Shown here piece by piece: positions 1 through 9,898 of a stretch of 64,000 nucleotides of DNA (position 1 is its first letter; the number at the start of each line of letters is the position of its first letter). The translations under genes were made by a program, and so were the position numbers. This DNA is from Pyrenula massariospora (lineage: Eukaryota > Ascomycota > Eurotiomycetes > Pyrenulales > Pyrenulaceae), in the NCBI GenBank assembly GCA_021030905.1, contig JAGFMI010000008.1:1302001-1366000 (forward strand), written 5' to 3'. A model generated the notes under the pieces. The model was not told the origin of the DNA and ran no database searches. It saw nothing but the letters and a program-made list of their open reading frames with translations.

Positions 1-300
1 GTCATTCGCGGCCCTGCAAGTGGACGACTTCAATGGTTCAGCTGCAGGGCGTTGTCGCCAAGGCTGAATAGGGCTCCTTTTGGCTGCAACGGCCCGCTAA
101 GCGAGCAGCCTCTCTCTCCAAACCTCCACTTCCTCCACCGCAGAACAGCTCGGCCTCCTTGAGAATGCCGATATCAGTGTCAAAAGGACCATTCTCCCAT
201 TTTTCACATTCATGTGGAGATACGTCAACTTCTCTATTCAACACGTTTGGTCTCTCGAAACGAGCGCCTTCGATTAGGACGACGCCCTCCACAACCCCCA
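1..300. other. Unresolved window-edge coding candidate
   Basis: Both strands stay open here and I cannot decide between them. On the plus strand a frame open from the window edge ends at about 67 and could be the 3' end of a gene that starts outside. A second plus frame (about 110-280) reads through an aromatic-rich stretch. On the minus strand a frame of about 87 codons covers 38-301 but has no ATG. None matches a family I recognise, so this is only a flag that an exon may lie here. Confidence 0.15.
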
Positions 301-713
301 AAATATTTTCGCCCCAGCCTTACTGTGATTACGATCAGAGGCCTGTCACCTTCACTGAAAACTTTTCCGCATCTGGAATGCCCTCAAATGCTATTTTCTC
401 ACTTCATAGGTTTGTGGATCGTGATAAATTGATGATGACCCGGCCGACAAGAAAGCTTTACACGTGAGAGTATGATTCAGCTTTAATCTTGATCTCTCTT
501 AGGTTGACATTCGGGTTCGCTTACCTTGCTTCAACTTTTATAACCAGTCGTATTTCTCTTTTTCATTGTCTGAAAAATCCTCCTCTTCTGCTTCGTCATT
601 GTTTCTCTTGTCCGACAGCTACAGCTTGAGACCCCGCCTTGTGGCACCGCCGCGCCATCATTAAATCTGATCCCAATCGACATTATCCCTTTCATCTGTC
701 ATCATCAAGCACA
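301..713. other. Upstream region of the cupin gene
   Basis: Gene-free stretch ahead of the cupin ATG at 714. Pyrimidine-rich runs (about 480-625) look like the CT-rich promoter/5' UTR common in filamentous fungi. I see no clear TATA box or other site. Confidence 0.4.
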
Positions 714-1292
714 ATGACCTTTATCGAACCGCGCAAAGACGACCTGTCCGTCGCCTTCCCCAAGGGCGGCACAGTCTACTTCACTGTCGATAACCCACCA
801 AAGCCTCACCCCAATGACATCCAATCCAACTACCTTGTCCGCCTCATCTCCCCGGTAGGCAACGTCTTCTATGTCCCGCCGCACTGGCACTTGCAGACCA
901 CCGAGTTCTTCCGCGTCCTTGCAGGCGTCGCCTATGTGACCATCGATGGTACGAAGCATACCGTCACTCCGGAGTCTGGGGAACTCAAGATTCCCGCTGG
1001 GAGTGTGCATAGTATTGTTGTACCGGAAGATCAACATGTTGAGCTTATGGAGAGAGTGGACACAGATCCGTTGAAGAAGGCGAGGTTCTTGCACAGATTG
1101 CTGAATAATGATGGGAGGGGACCGGAAGCGGCGCCTGTGAAGGGGCTAGAGGCTCTGACGATATTCTATCAGAATGGAGATGACTACCCTTCCACGGGGG
1201 TGAGGTTGATCGATAAAGCGATGGTCTACATTGGGGGCGGGTGCATTGGGACTTGGCTAGGATATGGAAAAGGAAAGCCGCAAAAGGCTTAA
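714..1292 (+). CDS. Cupin-domain protein
   Basis: Single-exon protein of 192 residues. It carries both cupin motifs in a small beta-barrel. The first has His57, His59 and Glu64 (HWH then TTE), the usual metal ligands; the second has Pro94, Gly96 and His99 (IPAGSVH). There is no signal peptide, so it is probably cytosolic. A hydrophobic glycine-rich C-terminus (GGGCIGTWLGYG) could touch a membrane. The ATG at 714 was chosen because the 25 codons open upstream are low-complexity and the cupin fold begins after it. Its 3' end converges on the M61 peptidase gene about 225 nt away. The substrate cannot be told from sequence: cupins include dioxygenases, isomerases and binding proteins. Confidence 0.85.
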   Translation: MTFIEPRKDDLSVAFPKGGTVYFTVDNPPKPHPNDIQSNYLVRLISPVGNVFYVPPHWHLQTTEFFRVLAGVAYVTIDGTKHTVTPESGELKIPAGSVHSIVVPEDQHVELMERVDTDPLKKARFLHRLLNNDGRGPEAAPVKGLEALTIFYQNGDDYPSTGVRLIDKAMVYIGGGCIGTWLGYGKGKPQKA

Positions 1293-1518
1293 AGAATGGT
1301 AATGGTTCCGCGTGCTGTGATATTTTGAATGCATTAGTTTTGAGTCAGTGTGATTTTTTTTGTCCATGGGTGATGAAGGCTACGAATTGTTCTCATAATA
1401 GGCTGTTAAAGCAAGTTTTCATTACTATTTCGGGAATCTTTTGTTCATGTCAAGCCAACGCTTCATGTAAATTTCTTGAAGAGGTCCCGCTCTAAGTTAC
1501 TTTTCAAGTAACAACTCA

Positions 1519-3168
1519 TCACCGTTTCTCAAACTGATAGCTCTCGACCTTCTCCCAACTCCTCGGCCACCATCTCAGCTCTTTCAACTGCCCATCGCTC
1601 CCATCCTTATGCTCGCGTTTGACCGTCATGCGAAATTCCTGATCCCACTGATCTGCAACAAAAAAATAGCTGAAATCATTCATCACTACATCGCCTTCCT
1701 GAACGCCCGCCTCGGCCGCCCTTGACCGCAGATCCAGACCCTCCACTATCCGTGGCTTCTTCGTCAGGCAATCCTCGGAAAACCCTAGGTTGAACTCTTC
1801 TTGATTCTGCCGCTTCAGCACCCATATATTGTCAGATAGGATGGCATCGAGGACAGTTTCCGGGAGCACAATCAGCTCCGCCCCCGACACCTGCTGGTAC
1901 TCCTCGACGGCTTTCTGCCCGAGCTCGTCGACAACCATGTCCAACCAAACTTTAATGCCGTGTGGCTCCTCACGCCGCCGGAGGTCAAGTATTTTCATGA
2001 TTAGTTCATCCAAGGTTCGTCCGCCCGCTCGGTGAAGCTGATAAGATAGTTGAAGGAAATACATTAATCCCCTCTGATACGGCACGCGGTTGACGTGTCC
2101 CCCCTTCCAGAACATATCTTGAATATCCTTATTGTGCACATCCCGATCTGGATTCGTATAATACCCAGAGATATACACATTCAACTTATGCACAAACTCT
2201 TCCTGAGTAAATATCCCGAACCGAAGCGGAAGAACAAGCGAAAAATACTCCGCGATCCCCTCGTTGAACCACCCATCCGCGAGATCCTCGGGCCCACCGG
2301 TCGTAAAGCCCAGCCTCGGCCAATTGTGCACGAGCTCATGGAACAAGAACAACGTGACCTCATCGCCGCGGCGCGGAACGATGCTGTTCCACGCAAATAC
2401 GAATCCGCGGTGGAGACCACGGCCAGAAGCGCATTTGTAGATGTTGCGGCGGATGAAGATGCGGAATGTTGGGTCGGTGTCCTGGAAGAAATCGAGCATT
2501 TTTGGGAGTAGATTTTCCAATTGACGGCCGAGGGCTTCTGTGTCGAAGTTAGGCGATGAGAGCCAGTAAAGACCCTGTGGCCGGCCGATGGTAGAAGGCG
2601 GGTAGCTGTGAATCTGGCCGACGGCGAAGAAGCATTCATCCAGCACTGAGGGCTTTTCCTTTGCGTGGACCTCTTGGCCTTCCCCAAAGCTGCAGACTGC
2701 ACGTGTCCCCGTTGGTGCGTGTGTAAGTTGCCAAGATATCGTGATATCAAATACCTCCTCGCTTGCTAGACGAAGGAGGATCGCCATGCCCGCGGCAGAG
2801 AAGCCTCCGCCGTCTGTCTCCAGCCCAACTTGCGGTCCGCATTGGGTGAATTCGTTGACTTCTCTTGGAAGAGCGCGGTATCTGACGGTTATTTCTCCTG
2901 AGCCAAGGCTCCTGAGTAGACGGAACTCACGTTCTCTGCTTCCTTTCGTATCCTTCGAGAGCAGAGGAATGGCACCCTCACAATCAGAGACTTCGATAGC
3001 CTCTGTATTATATTGCATAGTCTTGACTGGGCCACGGACCAAGGTGTGAAAGAATAGAACGTCATCTTTTTGCTTCTCAGATATGCTGAAAGACATCTGC
3101 ACGTCAATGCGTTGTGCTTCTCCATTTTCGCCAAAAGATGGCGTGAGCTGCAGCCGCAGAGGTGGCAT
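1519..3168 (-). CDS. M61 (glycyl aminopeptidase-like) metallopeptidase with PDZ domain
   Basis: Single-exon, 549 residues from the ATG at 3168; the open frame upstream begins with GTG only. A beta-rich N-terminal half is followed by the zinc-binding HELVHNW at about residues 277-283 and WFNEGIAEYF at about 300-309, whose first Glu is the expected third zinc ligand of the gluzincin fold. Residues about 455-520 look like a PDZ domain (SRAAEAGVQEGDVV), as in prokaryotic M61 enzymes. No signal peptide is seen, so it probably acts in the cytosol as an aminopeptidase; this is family inference. The motif HELVH departs from the more usual HEYFH of M61. It is intronless, unlike most neighbours of similar size, and converges on the cupin gene. 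Confidence 0.8.
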   Translation of the reverse strand: MPPLRLQLTPSFGENGEAQRIDVQMSFSISEKQKDDVLFFHTLVRGPVKTMQYNTEAIEVSDCEGAIPLLSKDTKGSREREFRLLRSLGSGEITVRYRALPREVNEFTQCGPQVGLETDGGGFSAAGMAILLRLASEEVFDITISWQLTHAPTGTRAVCSFGEGQEVHAKEKPSVLDECFFAVGQIHSYPPSTIGRPQGLYWLSSPNFDTEALGRQLENLLPKMLDFFQDTDPTFRIFIRRNIYKCASGRGLHRGFVFAWNSIVPRRGDEVTLFLFHELVHNWPRLGFTTGGPEDLADGWFNEGIAEYFSLVLPLRFGIFTQEEFVHKLNVYISGYYTNPDRDVHNKDIQDMFWKGGHVNRVPYQRGLMYFLQLSYQLHRAGGRTLDELIMKILDLRRREEPHGIKVWLDMVVDELGQKAVEEYQQVSGAELIVLPETVLDAILSDNIWVLKRQNQEEFNLGFSEDCLTKKPRIVEGLDLRSRAAEAGVQEGDVVMNDFSYFFVADQWDQEFRMTVKREHKDGSDGQLKELRWWPRSWEKVESYQFEKR

Positions 3169-3741
3169 AGTGAGAAATGCGAAACATGTGCCTATTTGCA
3201 CAATGATGAAACAGATGGAGATGAAAGAAAAATAAAATTGTATCTGTTGTGCAATTACAAAGGATATGAAGCTGGTGAGCTGACAGCCCCCAAAACTAAG
3301 AAACTTGAACTATACTCGGAACCCCTGCGAGCAGCAAAAAGATTTAATTCAATGCAAATGAAACATTGAAGAACAATTCGAATTTACACCCAATTTGCCC
3401 CAATATTGTGCGGAAGGAACCCACCGCGGTTGTAGCTTTCAGAACAGGTCAAGCGATGCCCAGGCGGAAACGCTGCTAGATATAAGCTAGTAGGGTTATA
3501 GAGCCTGAAACGGCCCTGTGATGCCATCAAATTCAAACCATCTGTCGACGAGGGAAAAGTGGCTCGGCCGATGAGCGGAAGACTCGAAAGATTTTCAAGA
3601 AACGATAGTGTAGTTGTCTTATTCCGGTGGCTACCATTCAATCGGCCTGCATGGGCTAACAAGCAGAGCAATGTTTCTATTATGAACACAATAAGTAATG
3701 GCATTCAAATCGTACATAGGATTTATCTCTTTCCCAATCTG
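3169..3741. other. Intergenic: M61 promoter and pga2 3' region
   Basis: Both flanking genes are on the minus strand, so this holds the promoter of the M61 gene and the 3' UTR of pga2. Open frames here are short and show no family resemblance. No repeat or clear motif seen. Confidence 0.4.
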
Positions 3742-4344
3742 TCAGTCATGTAACAAGTCCGGATCGATGTCTTCTTCTCCCACTGCCATCTCTGCTTTCC
3801 TCCTGTCCTCCTTTTCCCAATTCTCCACAAATTTTGCCTGCCTCTTCCTCGCTGTGGCACCCCAGTCAGCATCCGCTCCTGTCCCTTCTCCTCCTTTTTG
3901 AGTGACTGGCTTTCCTACTAATAATGGCTTCTCTTGCTTCCTCTGCGTCGCGGGTTTTGCACCCAGTAAGCTCCCATCTGGGGCTTTTCTGCCTTCCCCT
4001 AGTGAGGATGTCCCACCTCGTATCTGATTTGGCTGTACTTTCGCGCTGCTATTAGCATCCTGACCAGGCTTCGGCACGTCTCGCGCAAAGAAGGCGTTGA
4101 TGTAGGGTCTCAGTAACAGGTAGGCGCCGACGATCCATACTAATCGTATGCTTGATTTAGAGACGTATTGGCGAAGGAAGTCCCGGAGCCAGTCGGCAAA
4201 AAGCTTCAAGTTGGTAGTGATTGTGGAGAAGTGTGTGCGGAGGGTCTCGGGTAGGTCTGAGGCACCTTTGGACATGGCATCGGTGCTAGAGTGGAGGGTA
4301 TCTTTGAGGATTTGCTGGAGGGGAGGCGGGTTTGTATCTGCCAT
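3742..4344 (-). CDS. pga2: Pga2-like ER protein trafficking factor
   Basis: Single exon, 200 residues. The layout matches the fungal Pga2 family: a short amphipathic N-terminus, one membrane segment at about residues 66-82 (RLVWIVGAYLLLRPY), a polar linker, and the conserved tail with DWGATARKRQ and EDIDPDLL. In yeast Pga2 is an essential ER/nuclear-envelope protein needed for protein trafficking. The start is the first ATG of the frame (4344). It is transcribed away from mhf1; the two share a 490-nt divergent promoter. Confidence 0.85.
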   Translation of the reverse strand: MADTNPPPLQQILKDTLHSSTDAMSKGASDLPETLRTHFSTITTNLKLFADWLRDFLRQYVSKSSIRLVWIVGAYLLLRPYINAFFARDVPKPGQDANSSAKVQPNQIRGGTSSLGEGRKAPDGSLLGAKPATQRKQEKPLLVGKPVTQKGGEGTGADADWGATARKRQAKFVENWEKEDRRKAEMAVGEEDIDPDLLHD

Positions 4345-4835
4345 GTTCAGGAAGCTTTTTTAATTGTGAGGAGAGAGAGAAAGGCAAGAGAAGGCTCTGT
4401 TGCAGAGCGGCTGGAGGACTAAATCAACCAGACCAATACAAAGGCGGGTTTCCAAGGTTAAGGTAACTGATAAACTTATTCAAGTAGCTTGTAAGAGTTT
4501 GAACACTCAAAAACCAGATCCTCAACTATGTTGGACAGAGAATAGTTACGAGTCCTTTGATAAGAGACCCGAGAGTTTGAAAGAAGTTCGTCTCGTCTGC
4601 CCAACCCAATATCTCAAATATGGCTTTTCTTCACCAAGAAATGAATTTGTGGTACCTGAACCAGAGCCTTTCCACTCGGGCCACTGTGCCCGCACGCTCT
4701 TCTCCGATTGGCCATCCAAGGCGCGCTCCGACGCGTCCCCCGCAGAAGCCTCATTAGAATATCCGGAGGTACACTGCTAAAGCTCAAACAGAGTAGGCGG
4801 ACATCAATGAATCTGCTGCATACTGAATTATCGCC
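4345..4835. promoter_or_regulatory. Divergent pga2/mhf1 promoter with MCB and CCAAT motifs
   Basis: Shared upstream region of two divergent genes. It contains ACGCGT at 4731-4736, the MluI cell-cycle box bound by MBF in yeasts, 100 nt before the mhf1 ATG, and GATTGG (a reversed CCAAT box) at 4706-4711. The motifs are seen; their use is inference. MCB control would fit a replication-repair and kinetochore gene. Confidence 0.45.
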
Positions 4836-5528
4836 ATGCCAGCTCCTGCAACGTCTGCAGAGCCCGCAAGTGAAGAGCAAGAGGCCTTGATAGAGGTAAG
4901 TCATTCAAGATTGCTAGTCCGCTCTCTCTTTACTGCCCCTCCACGCTAACAAGCTGCTCCCGTAACCCAGCGTCTGAAATCTGCTCTGCATCTCCCGATC
5001 GGCGGTCTGGTTGACACGGAAACCCTCAACCTCGGAATCAATGCCACACCGCAATTCATTGGTGCCCTCACCGAACTCACCTATGGCCAGATCGAGAACA
5101 TTGCCCAAGATCTCGAGGCCTTCGCCAGACACCGCAAGGGGAAAAGTGATGGAAAGAAGAGGATTGAGGTGGGCGATGTTCTGTTGTTGGGGAGAAGGAA
5201 TGAAGGATTGATGGAAATTCTGGAGAAGGAGGTGGAAAGGGTGGAGGGAAAAGGAAAGGAAACAGCAGTAAATGGGCGGGGACAGGCTGTAAGCGGGCCT
5301 ACGAAGAGAGGCGGAAGAATTAGCAATGGTAGAAACCCGGCGAATGCGTCAGCGACCAGGTCAAAACCGAAAGACAATACTCGAGTCTCGAGAGTACTAG
5401 ATGATTCTGCTGATGAGGACGAGGAGGGTGAAGACCTAGGAAATGCCGTAGACGAAGATGAAGAGAACAGACTTGATGAGGAAGACGATGACGAAGAGAT
5501 GGCAGACTTCATCGTTCATGACGAATAA
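4836..5528 (+). CDS. mhf1: CENP-S / MHF1 histone-fold protein
   Basis: Two exons, 4836-4895 and 4971-5528, with a 75-nt GT-AG intron and a GCTAAC branch site at about 4945; 205 residues. Residues about 21-90 form the CENP-S histone fold: RLKSALHLPIG, then TELTYGQIENIAQDLEAFARH, then VEVGDVLLL-like strand (IEVGDVLLLGRR). MHF1 pairs with MHF2 (CENP-X), binds DNA with the FANCM/Mph1 helicase in fork repair, and sits in the constitutive centromere network. Beyond residue 100 the protein is basic and then very acidic (long Asp/Glu runs up to the end) and probably disordered; this tail makes it longer than the animal protein. The first exon encodes only a 20-residue leader. Confidence 0.9.
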
Positions 5529-5944
5529 AGCTTTGCAAACGAAATTCACAAATCCAGGATGAAGGCGCCTAGAGTCAGATGATCAATGGTTATTCACTTG
5601 GGCACGAAGACGTGCTCAAGGATACGGGTGGCAGCTGGCGCTCTAGCGCTTTTGGGGCGTCCCATCAAGTCGGCTGGGTCCATTTGCTCATATTTCTCGC
5701 CATCTGCTCTACAAGTACACGAAGGGCTGAGCACGCCACGTTCACCGTCTGTCATGTGCATTGGAATGGCCCCTACCATCACGGCCAGCGTTCCGAGATC
5801 TCCATCTGCAAAAGCAACCAAAAAGGAGACCATCTCAATCGGATCATTCGCTATCAGACTACAACACCCATCAGGCAAATCAGAGACGATGGCAAATACC
5901 CCAGCATCGCTCGCCTAAGATCACCTTGCGCAGTCCCCTACCAC
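5529..5944. other. Convergent intergenic region with an unassigned minus-strand exon candidate
   Basis: Lies between the 3' ends of mhf1 and the SnoaL-like gene. On the minus strand 5594-5914 is open for 106 codons after a CTTAG acceptor, and the composition looks protein-like (FADGDLGTLAVMVGAIP). No ATG begins it and no donor in the gene upstream joins it in frame, so I cannot build a gene. It may be a 3' exon of an alternative transcript, or chance. Confidence 0.25.
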
Positions 5945-7077
5945 TTACTCCTTGTTCATGAATGGACATTGTGCGGGCGTTATATTGCTCATCTCCTCAT
6001 GTGTCATGGTGGTCTCAGGCGCCTGTGGTTCCTCAGCAATAGCATTTCCCGGCCTCTCCAGAACGCTCTCTCCTTTGCTGGCCTCCGAAGATTCTTCGGG
6101 CTTAATCTTCAACTCCTTCATAGGGGCTACTTCTGGTGTTGGCACGACTGGCTGGGTTTGCTTCGGACCTTCATCCGCTGTTTCGTGTTCCGAGTCAGCC
6201 TCAAGCTCTTTTGGATCTACAATCTGTTTGTTGACGATGCCATTGGGAGCAATCTGGCGGAACATTTCCATGGGATCGAACCAGGTTTCGAGCTTCTGAA
6301 TTCGCACACCTTCGTCAACGACGGCGACGGTGACACCTTGGATGTCGAGTTGACCACCGTGTGCTTTCGCGGTAATCTTCTCACCTTTGCTGGAATAGGA
6401 GAGATATGTGTTAGTGCAATCTTGGCATGGCGTGGAGAATTGGTTGGGAAGGCAAGTTTTAGCTGTGAATATGCTTACTCGTTAAAACCGACATAGTCAT
6501 TCTTCATTGTTCCCCAGTGCCGCCATTTGAAAGCGACACGCGGAGGGGGACTGTAGACCTCGATAACTTCCCAGGCAAAGGTTGGCATCATCCTCTTGAA
6601 GGTCTTGTGGCTAGACGCGAAGTCTGAAGCTTCGGGGCTGTAGTACTCGTTTGGAGTGGCGATAATAGCGTTGTAGGTGCCGACTTCTAGCATATGCTCA
6701 GCGGTTTGTGGCGGGCCGCCATTCATAGCGAATGTGTAAGCTTCATGGTCGATTGTGCGCCAGTCTTTCAAATCCTTCTTGAAAGAGGCTTCCACTTCCC
6801 AATTCTTGACAAGGTTTTCGACCAATTGCTCCAGGCTACCAGCGGTGTGAGTCTTGCTCTTGGCTAGGGTAGGCTTAGTAGACGTTCTACGATATTTGAA
6901 TTATAGAAGAAAAAGCTTACTTTCTTCAAAGACTTTGCGAGTGTTGGTGTAATCGGGGGGATTCCCATATCTCCAGCTACCGATCTTGTCATTCAGGACA
7001 GCGTTAGGATTTGTTAGATAATCTGGGAGGGCAGGCGCCGGCTCTGACGGCATGCTTTGTGTGTCTGCGGCAGCCAT
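5945..7077 (-). CDS. SnoaL-like pathogenesis-related family protein
   Basis: Three exons on the minus strand: 7077-6921, 6863-6479 and 6389-5945; introns 57 and 89 nt; 328 residues. The first two exons encode a conserved fungal/plant pathogen-related core: PDYLTNPNAVLND, then KDWRTIDHEAYTFAMNG, then TFKRMMPTFAWEVIEVYS and FKWRHWG, which belongs to the SnoaL-like (NTF2-like) cone fold. The third exon starts with KGEKITAKAHGG and KLETWFDPMEMF, typical of the last strands of that fold, and continues into a Glu/Pro-rich tail ending in CPFMNKE. The start ATG at 7077 follows a GTG-led extension with no support. The biochemical role is unknown; the fold binds small hydrophobic ligands. No signal peptide. 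Confidence 0.8.
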
Positions 7078-9551
7078 TGTGCTGAGAATTTTGAGTTTGT
7101 TGTAGAACGAAGAGAAAAGCTTCACCACGGAGAGAGTTGTAAGAGATCACTGAGAAATAGGGGAATAAATATATGTGACAAATGAGGCTGTAACAGCAAA
7201 GAAAGGGGCGGAAAGAGAAGCTGGGGTGACATCCTTGTCCCTTAGAACGTGAATATGCTGAAGCGAACGAAGCTATTTACTAAAGGCGTTTCGTCTGCAG
7301 CGAAAAGAATCAATAGGCCGTTTGCCTGGACAGCTCGAACGATTGAGCCGCTAAGACACCCTTGCTATCATCATCCCGCGCCTTGCATATCACAATCCAT
7401 GGATGATACGGTGCGCATGTAGGTGAGAAGAAAGTCAATGGAGATGGCGATTGGGTTTCGATCCATGCCCACCCTCCACATGGGCGTCTGGGCCTGCGCA
7501 GGCCACCCGTCCGAGTAAAGTTTTGCGGCGTCAGTCAAGCAAGGGAGGGATTCCTGCATCGGCGGTGGATCTGCTTATTGCAGTAAGATGCGATAGAGCT
7601 TCCTGGTTGCGGCGAACATGTTACTTTGCCATCTTTTTTGATGGCACGATACACTACATGCAACACACGAAGACGCAGCCTGAAATCTGATGTTGTTTAG
7701 AACCGAGTTCCGAATGAGTCGAGTCAGAACGCTCTGACTAGCGGATGGCAAGGGAGATCTCCAATATCCTTGTGCAGAGCATGAATTCAAGAGCAGCGCG
7801 GAAGCGGGACAGCCAGGCGGCCTGACGGAGACAGGAACCCTCGAACGGGGGAGTGGATCTGGAAGCTCCGTGAATTGGCTAACAGACGGAAGGCTGAAGG
7901 ACAGCGGTGAACTCAGTTGGAATTGAGGTGTCAAGAAACTTTAGCCTCCGTATGCGTTTGCCGCTATGCACCTCACCCCGGTCTGTGTGGACTGCTAAGC
8001 GGCACAGCAAGCTGGGGTCAGATGCAGGGCCGTAGGAATGGCTTCGTTGACAATATTCGAGGGCGTCTCGCCCGGGATGTCCAGGCACGGCTAGCAGCGT
8101 GTGTGTGTGTGTGTCGAGTCGTGTTCCCCGCGTCGAAAAGGCAGCGAAGAAGCTGAAGATGGCGGTGGAGGTGGACCTAGAGTTCACATTGGCGTGGAAG
8201 AGATCGATCGAGCTCGTGGGAGGAAGACGCGGGCGAGGCGAGAGTGTGGGAGGTGGTCTGGGCGCGCGCACGGCTCATTGGTCGGCCACGCCCTATGCTC
8301 AACACTTGCGCGCTCCAGAGCTCGAACTCCACGCTGCAGCCACGATTCCGTGACCAGGGAAAGCGATACACTTTACGCGTCGTCATGTCGCTTATCACTC
8401 ATTGTTCATTGCAGCAGCCGAAGGAGTCGATGACCAATTTGGCACCCACCCAGCGCCCGAGCCCACCGATGACCACCCCTCGACCGCCGATCTCTGCTGC
8501 CAAGCGCCTCGTCCACCAACGTCTCGTGGCCTCGAGCGATGCCCTGTGCCATCGTGATGCATCATCTTTCCCGGATACCTGGACAGGATCTCCCGTGAGC
8601 TGCATGTGCCGCTGTCATGGGAAAAGTCTACCATCGAGCCGGAAGGAGTCGACGTCTCATGGTGAAGCAGTTGCCGTGGGTATCCATGAAAAAAAAGCTC
8701 TCCTGTGTAACCAAAGACTGGGGTTGGGAAGCCTAAAATGCAGGAGAAAGAACATGCTTGTCAGCCTCCACGGAAGAAATGCTGCAGGGGGCTCTCTGCA
8801 TCTCACTCCTTAATGTAAATTGAACGATGTGAAAAAAGAAAGCTCCTTTCTCTCTGTTTGAATTCTTCATGAGCTTTTCTATCTCACGATTCATCTCGAA
8901 TCAGGTTTGCAGCAGGACCTGATGTTCGCCTTTAATTATCTTCCAGCGGGTATATCAGCAGAAGAGGTCTCATGATGCAACAATGAGCTCACTTGATCAT
9001 GTCGAGGCATTTTCCTTCAGCACGAGCGTATTGTTTAGGAGCAAGTAGAGAGAGACTTTGAGCGTATTCGCACAGGAATGTGACAATGTCTTTGCACGCC
9101 AAAAAAAGGTCATCAAGAGGCGTGTAAATAAACCCCCCCTCATGAAGATTTCCATATCTATAACTTGAGATCTGATCAATACGCGCTCAAGTCCACCCAC
9201 ACATTGTTAGCATTTCATTGAGAAACACAGGGCATTGCGATGTATAAGGAGAGAGGTAGGGAATACTCAGCGTCGGTGCTTTCACTTGTACCTTCACATC
9301 TTCTTGAAGCGTTCACCTGCGTTAGCAAGACCGCATGATCGCGAGGGCCGTCCAGTCTATCCATATGTTGTGTCTCTGTTATCATCTCTCTTTGACCCGA
9401 AGAACAAGAGTGTACTTGGTAGATTTCTGGATCATCCCTTCCCATTACCTACAGTTTTACTGCGCACAGGTGTCCTGGCCACAATTTCCCACCGACATTT
9501 CGTTGCGTTGCCGAGCTCTACTACTTCGATCAACACCAGGCAACTACCAGA
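7078..9551. other. Gene-poor 2.5-kb region with a (GT)8 microsatellite
   Basis: No convincing gene on either strand. The region is locally GC-rich (about 7900-8640) and carries a (GT)8 run at 8099-8114. The longest plus frame (8244-8813, 189 codons) has no recognisable features and a composition unlike the neighbouring proteins. Short ATG frames such as 8159-8353 (plus) and 7371-7559 (minus, 62 codons) cannot be excluded. It must include the promoters of the SnoaL-like gene and of the small secreted protein at 9552. Confidence 0.4.
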
Positions 9552-9898
9552 ATGCCATCCTCAACCAGACTAATGTTTCTTCTCACCTTCCTCTTCATTG
9601 TCTTCCCTCTTACTATCGGCCACCCTCTTGTCCTCAATACAACTAGTGTTCAACCTCCCACTCCCCCGCCGACGGTCGAATCCTGCGAGATCGACAGAGA
9701 CTGCTTCTTTTTCCGTAAGCCAGCGGTCTCCTATCCACCAATGCAGTGAAACGCCAGCTAATTTCTCACACTAGCGATCTACGTCTGCTGTGTAAGGCTA
9801 ATAGTTTCCTTGATGAATGACTCGCCAACTGAACAACTACTCAACAGTTCGATGAGATGGTGGGGAAACGGGATGGCTACTGTTGCAGGCACCCTTAA
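9552..9898 (+). CDS. Small secreted six-cysteine protein
   Basis: Three exons, 9552-9714, 9775-9791 and 9848-9898, joined by GT-AG introns of 60 and 56 nt; 76 residues. Residues 1-23 are a clear signal peptide (basic start, then LMFLLTFLFIVFPLTIG). A Pro/Thr-rich spacer follows, then a Cys-rich tail with six cysteines at 45, 51, 59, 60, 72 and 73, that is C-x5-C-x7-CC-x11-CC. The middle exon is only 17 nt and encodes the first Cys pair; the last exon ends GKRDGYCCRHP and stop. The even number and paired spacing of Cys after splicing supports the model: unspliced reading loses the last pair. It resembles effector-like or antimicrobial small secreted proteins by form only; I recognise no family. 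Confidence 0.6.

Noticed and set aside
5915-5948. GTAAGT at the SnoaL gene stop as a donor joining the 5594-5914 stretch
   Set aside because: Intron would be only 34 nt, and the join shifts out of the open frame.
5579-6496. 305-codon plus open frame opposite the SnoaL-like gene
   Set aside because: It is antisense to exons 2-3 of a well-supported gene and has no domain features.
8099-8114. (GT)8 run as a functional element
   Set aside because: Ordinary short microsatellite; no evidence for more.
8244-8813. 189-codon plus open frame
   Set aside because: GC-rich stretch, no family features, unusual composition and no splice support; long frames occur by chance in such DNA.
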